Origin: an uncultured Clostridia bacterium
GTDB lineage: Bacteria; Bacillota; Clostridia; Saccharofermentanales; Saccharofermentanaceae
NCBI GenBank assembly: GCA_946545505.1
Contig: CAMNNN010000064.1
Coordinates: 1-7,702 of the forward strand
Length of the DNA: 7,702 nt
Reading direction: 5' to 3'
Below, in pieces: positions 5,870-7,702 of the stretch; position 1 is the first letter of the stretch, and the number at the start of each line of letters is the position of its first letter. Both the position numbers and the translations under genes were made by a program. A model generated the notes under the pieces. It had not been told where the DNA came from. It saw only the letters and a list, made by a program, of their open reading frames with translations, and searched no databases.

Positions 5870-7702
5870 ATGTCAGAGAAAACACCGTTTTACATTACTA
5901 CGCCTATTTATTATCCTTCAGGCAATCCGCATATCGGACATTGCTATTCCACGATCGCGTGCGATACAGTTGCCAGAATGAAGCGAATGCAGGGCTACGA
6001 TGTAATGTTCCTTACGGGAACTGACGAGCATGGACAGAAGATAGAGAAGAAGGCCCAGGAACTCGGAACAACACCTAAGGCTTATGTTGACGAGATAGTT
6101 GCCAACTTCAAGAAGCTCTGGTCTACTCTCGGAATCACTTACGACAGATTCATCAGAACAACTGATGATTACCATATCGAATCAGTACAGAAGATCTTCA
6201 AGAAGCTCTACGATACAGGATATATTTACAAGAGCGAGTATAAGGGAAAGTACTGCACACCTTGTGAGTCTTTCTGGACAGAGAGCCAGCTCGTCGACGG
6301 CAAGTGCCCTGACTGCGGCCGTGAGGTAACTGATGCTTCCGAGGAGGCTTATTTCTTCAAGCTCTCACAGTTCGCTCCCAAGCTTAAGGAACTTCTCCTT
6401 GACGAGGAAAGAGACTTCCTTAATCCTAAGTCGCGCGTTAATGAGATGATCAACAACTTCATCGAGCCCGGACTTCAGGATCTGTGTGTATCAAGAACAA
6501 GCTTTACCTGGGGTATTCCCGTAGATTTCGATGAGGGACATATCGTTTATGTATGGATCGATGCTCTATCGAACTATATCACTGCTCTGGGTTATATGAA
6601 TGATAAGTATAACGATTACGATAAGTACTGGCCTGCGGATATGCATGTAATGGCTAAGGAGATCGTAAGATTCCATTCTCTCATCTGGCCTGCTATCCTC
6701 ATGGCTCTGGGTGAGCCTTTGCCTAAGAAGGTCTACGGTCATGGCTGGATCACATTCGGTGACGGCGGAAAGATGAGTAAGTCCAAGGGCAATGTTATCG
6801 ATCCGTTCGTTTTGAGCGAGAGATACGGCGTTGATTCACTCAGATATCATCTGTTAAGAGAGATGGTATTCGGTTCAGACTGCCCGTATTCCAACGAGCA
6901 GATGTTCAACAGATATAACAGCGATCTTGCTAATGATCTTGGTAACCTCGTATCAAGAACAGTCGCTATGGCAGAGAAGTATTTCGGCGGCACACTCCCT
7001 GAGAACAAGGAATTCAATGAGTCCGACGAGGATCTGCTCTCCATGACTGACGAGCTTCCTTCTATCGTAGATGAGACATTCTCATCCTTAAGATTCTCCG
7101 AAGGACTCGAGAAGGTATTCCGTGTGATCGCACGTGCCAACAAGTACATCGACGAGAACGAACCATGGATCCTTGCTAAAGATGAGGAGAAGAAGCCCAG
7201 GCTTGCTGCCGTGCTTTATAACCTGCTCGATACGGTAAGACGCTGTGCAATTCTTCTCAGCCCCGTTATGCCCCATATCTGCCCCGAGATCTATGAGCAG
7301 ATCGGTGCTGACGAGTCTGTAACGACTTGGGAGGCTGCTAAGTCACGCCACCTTCTTCCTGCTGCAGTTACGGTAAAGAAGGGAAGAGTTCTGTTCCCCC
7401 GTATTGATGTAGAGAAGGAGATTGAGGAACTCGATGCCATGAACAAGCCTGCACGTGAGCTCCCCGCTGAGCCCATGAAGGAGATTACAAACTTCGATAA
7501 TTTCGCTGCACTTGATCTGCGTGCCGTTAAGGTCCTCTCGTGTGAGCGCGTGCCTAAGTCTGATAAGCTCCTTAAGTTCATCGTAGACGATGGCTTCGGC
7601 GAGAGACAGGTTCTGTCCGGAATCGCGAAATACTATGAGCCCGAGCAGCTTGTAGGCAAGACTTTGGCTATGATCATCAACCTCGCTCCGAGAAAGATGA
7701 TG
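5870..7702 (+). CDS. metG: Methionyl-tRNA synthetase (partial at 3' edge)
   Basis: The frame stays open to the right edge, giving 611 residues of an enzyme usually about 640-660 long, so only a short C-terminal piece is missing. The enzyme charges tRNA(Met) with methionine using ATP in the cytosol. The class I Rossmann core shows HIGH at 21-24 (exact), TGTDEHG after it, and K-M-S-K-S at 301-305. A single zinc knuckle has four cysteines (129, 132, 146, 149; C-x2-C and C-P-x-C). VWIDAL.NYI and the anticodon-binding helical domain with N-E-P-W-x-L-A-K are also present. From about residue 538 a Trbp111-like tRNA-binding (OB-fold) domain begins, seen as F-A-A-L-D-L-R and NLAPRKMM at the edge; it commonly serves dimerisation and tRNA binding. 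The ATG at 5870 is chosen from the strong ribosome binding site. Location downstream of rsmI matches metS of Bacillus, with the PAS-GGDEF-EAL gene between them in place of abrB. Confidence 0.97.
   Translation, partial: MSEKTPFYITTPIYYPSGNPHIGHCYSTIACDTVARMKRMQGYDVMFLTGTDEHGQKIEKKAQELGTTPKAYVDEIVANFKKLWSTLGITYDRFIRTTDDYHIESVQKIFKKLYDTGYIYKSEYKGKYCTPCESFWTESQLVDGKCPDCGREVTDASEEAYFFKLSQFAPKLKELLLDEERDFLNPKSRVNEMINNFIEPGLQDLCVSRTSFTWGIPVDFDEGHIVYVWIDALSNYITALGYMNDKYNDYDKYWPADMHVMAKEIVRFHSLIWPAILMALGEPLPKKVYGHGWITFGDGGKMSKSKGNVIDPFVLSERYGVDSLRYHLLREMVFGSDCPYSNEQMFNRYNSDLANDLGNLVSRTVAMAEKYFGGTLPENKEFNESDEDLLSMTDELPSIVDETFSSLRFSEGLEKVFRVIARANKYIDENEPWILAKDEEKKPRLAAVLYNLLDTVRRCAILLSPVMPHICPEIYEQIGADESVTTWEAAKSRHLLPAAVTVKKGRVLFPRIDVEKEIEELDAMNKPARELPAEPMKEITNFDNFAALDLRAVKVLSCERVPKSDKLLKFIVDDGFGERQVLSGIAKYYEPEQLVGKTLAMIINLAPRKMM

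Overview
The window (7702 bp) looks like the chromosome of an anaerobic Bacillota, most likely class Clostridia. The signs are strong Shine-Dalgarno sites of the AGGAGG type, a clostridial 2[4Fe-4S] ferredoxin, and a gene order matching the tmk-holB-ricT-trmN6-rsmI-metG neighbourhood known from Bacillus subtilis (holB-yaaT-yabA-yabB-yazA-yabC-abrB-metS). Codon use looks even across the window (AAG preferred for Lys, AGA common for Arg). I see no transposase, integrase, tRNA, rRNA, CRISPR array or phage gene. Genus and species cannot be read from this stretch.

Layout, all on the + strand: (1) 3-557, the 3' part of holB (DNA polymerase III delta prime), cut by the left edge. (2) 541-1434, ricT/yaaT, a PSP1-domain Fe-S protein overlapping holB by 17 nt. 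(3) 1435-1758, a compact cassette of extended -10 promoter, 56-residue ferredoxin gene and strong intrinsic terminator. (4) 1775-2518, trmN6-like tRNA adenine-N6 methyltransferase; its -10-like box lies so close to the ATG that a leaderless mRNA is likely. (5) 2503-3333, rsmI, starting at TTG inside the end of trmN6. (6) 3365-5824, an 819-residue soluble PAS-GGDEF-EAL protein with a degenerate GGDEF and an apparently intact EAL domain, so probably a c-di-GMP phosphodiesterase. (7) 5870-7702, metG (methionyl-tRNA synthetase), running off the right edge after 611 codons.

Most genes serve replication and translation: clamp loading, RNA maturation through the Ric complex, tRNA and 16S rRNA methylation, and tRNA charging. 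Two genes are guests compared with the Bacillus order. The ferredoxin sits where yabA would be, and the c-di-GMP enzyme sits where abrB would be; yazA is missing. The ferredoxin terminator should split the cluster into an upstream unit (holB-ricT, possibly reading into the ferredoxin) and a downstream unit (trmN6-rsmI-PAS/GGDEF/EAL-metG).

I did not find a clearly new multi-gene system. The best leads are the leaderless start of trmN6 directly behind a terminator, the c-di-GMP phosphodiesterase embedded in a translation-gene cluster, and the ferredoxin cassette next to the Fe-S protein RicT. No gene-free stretch exceeds 300 bases; the longest is 94 bp (1435-1528) and holds the ferredoxin promoter and ribosome binding site.
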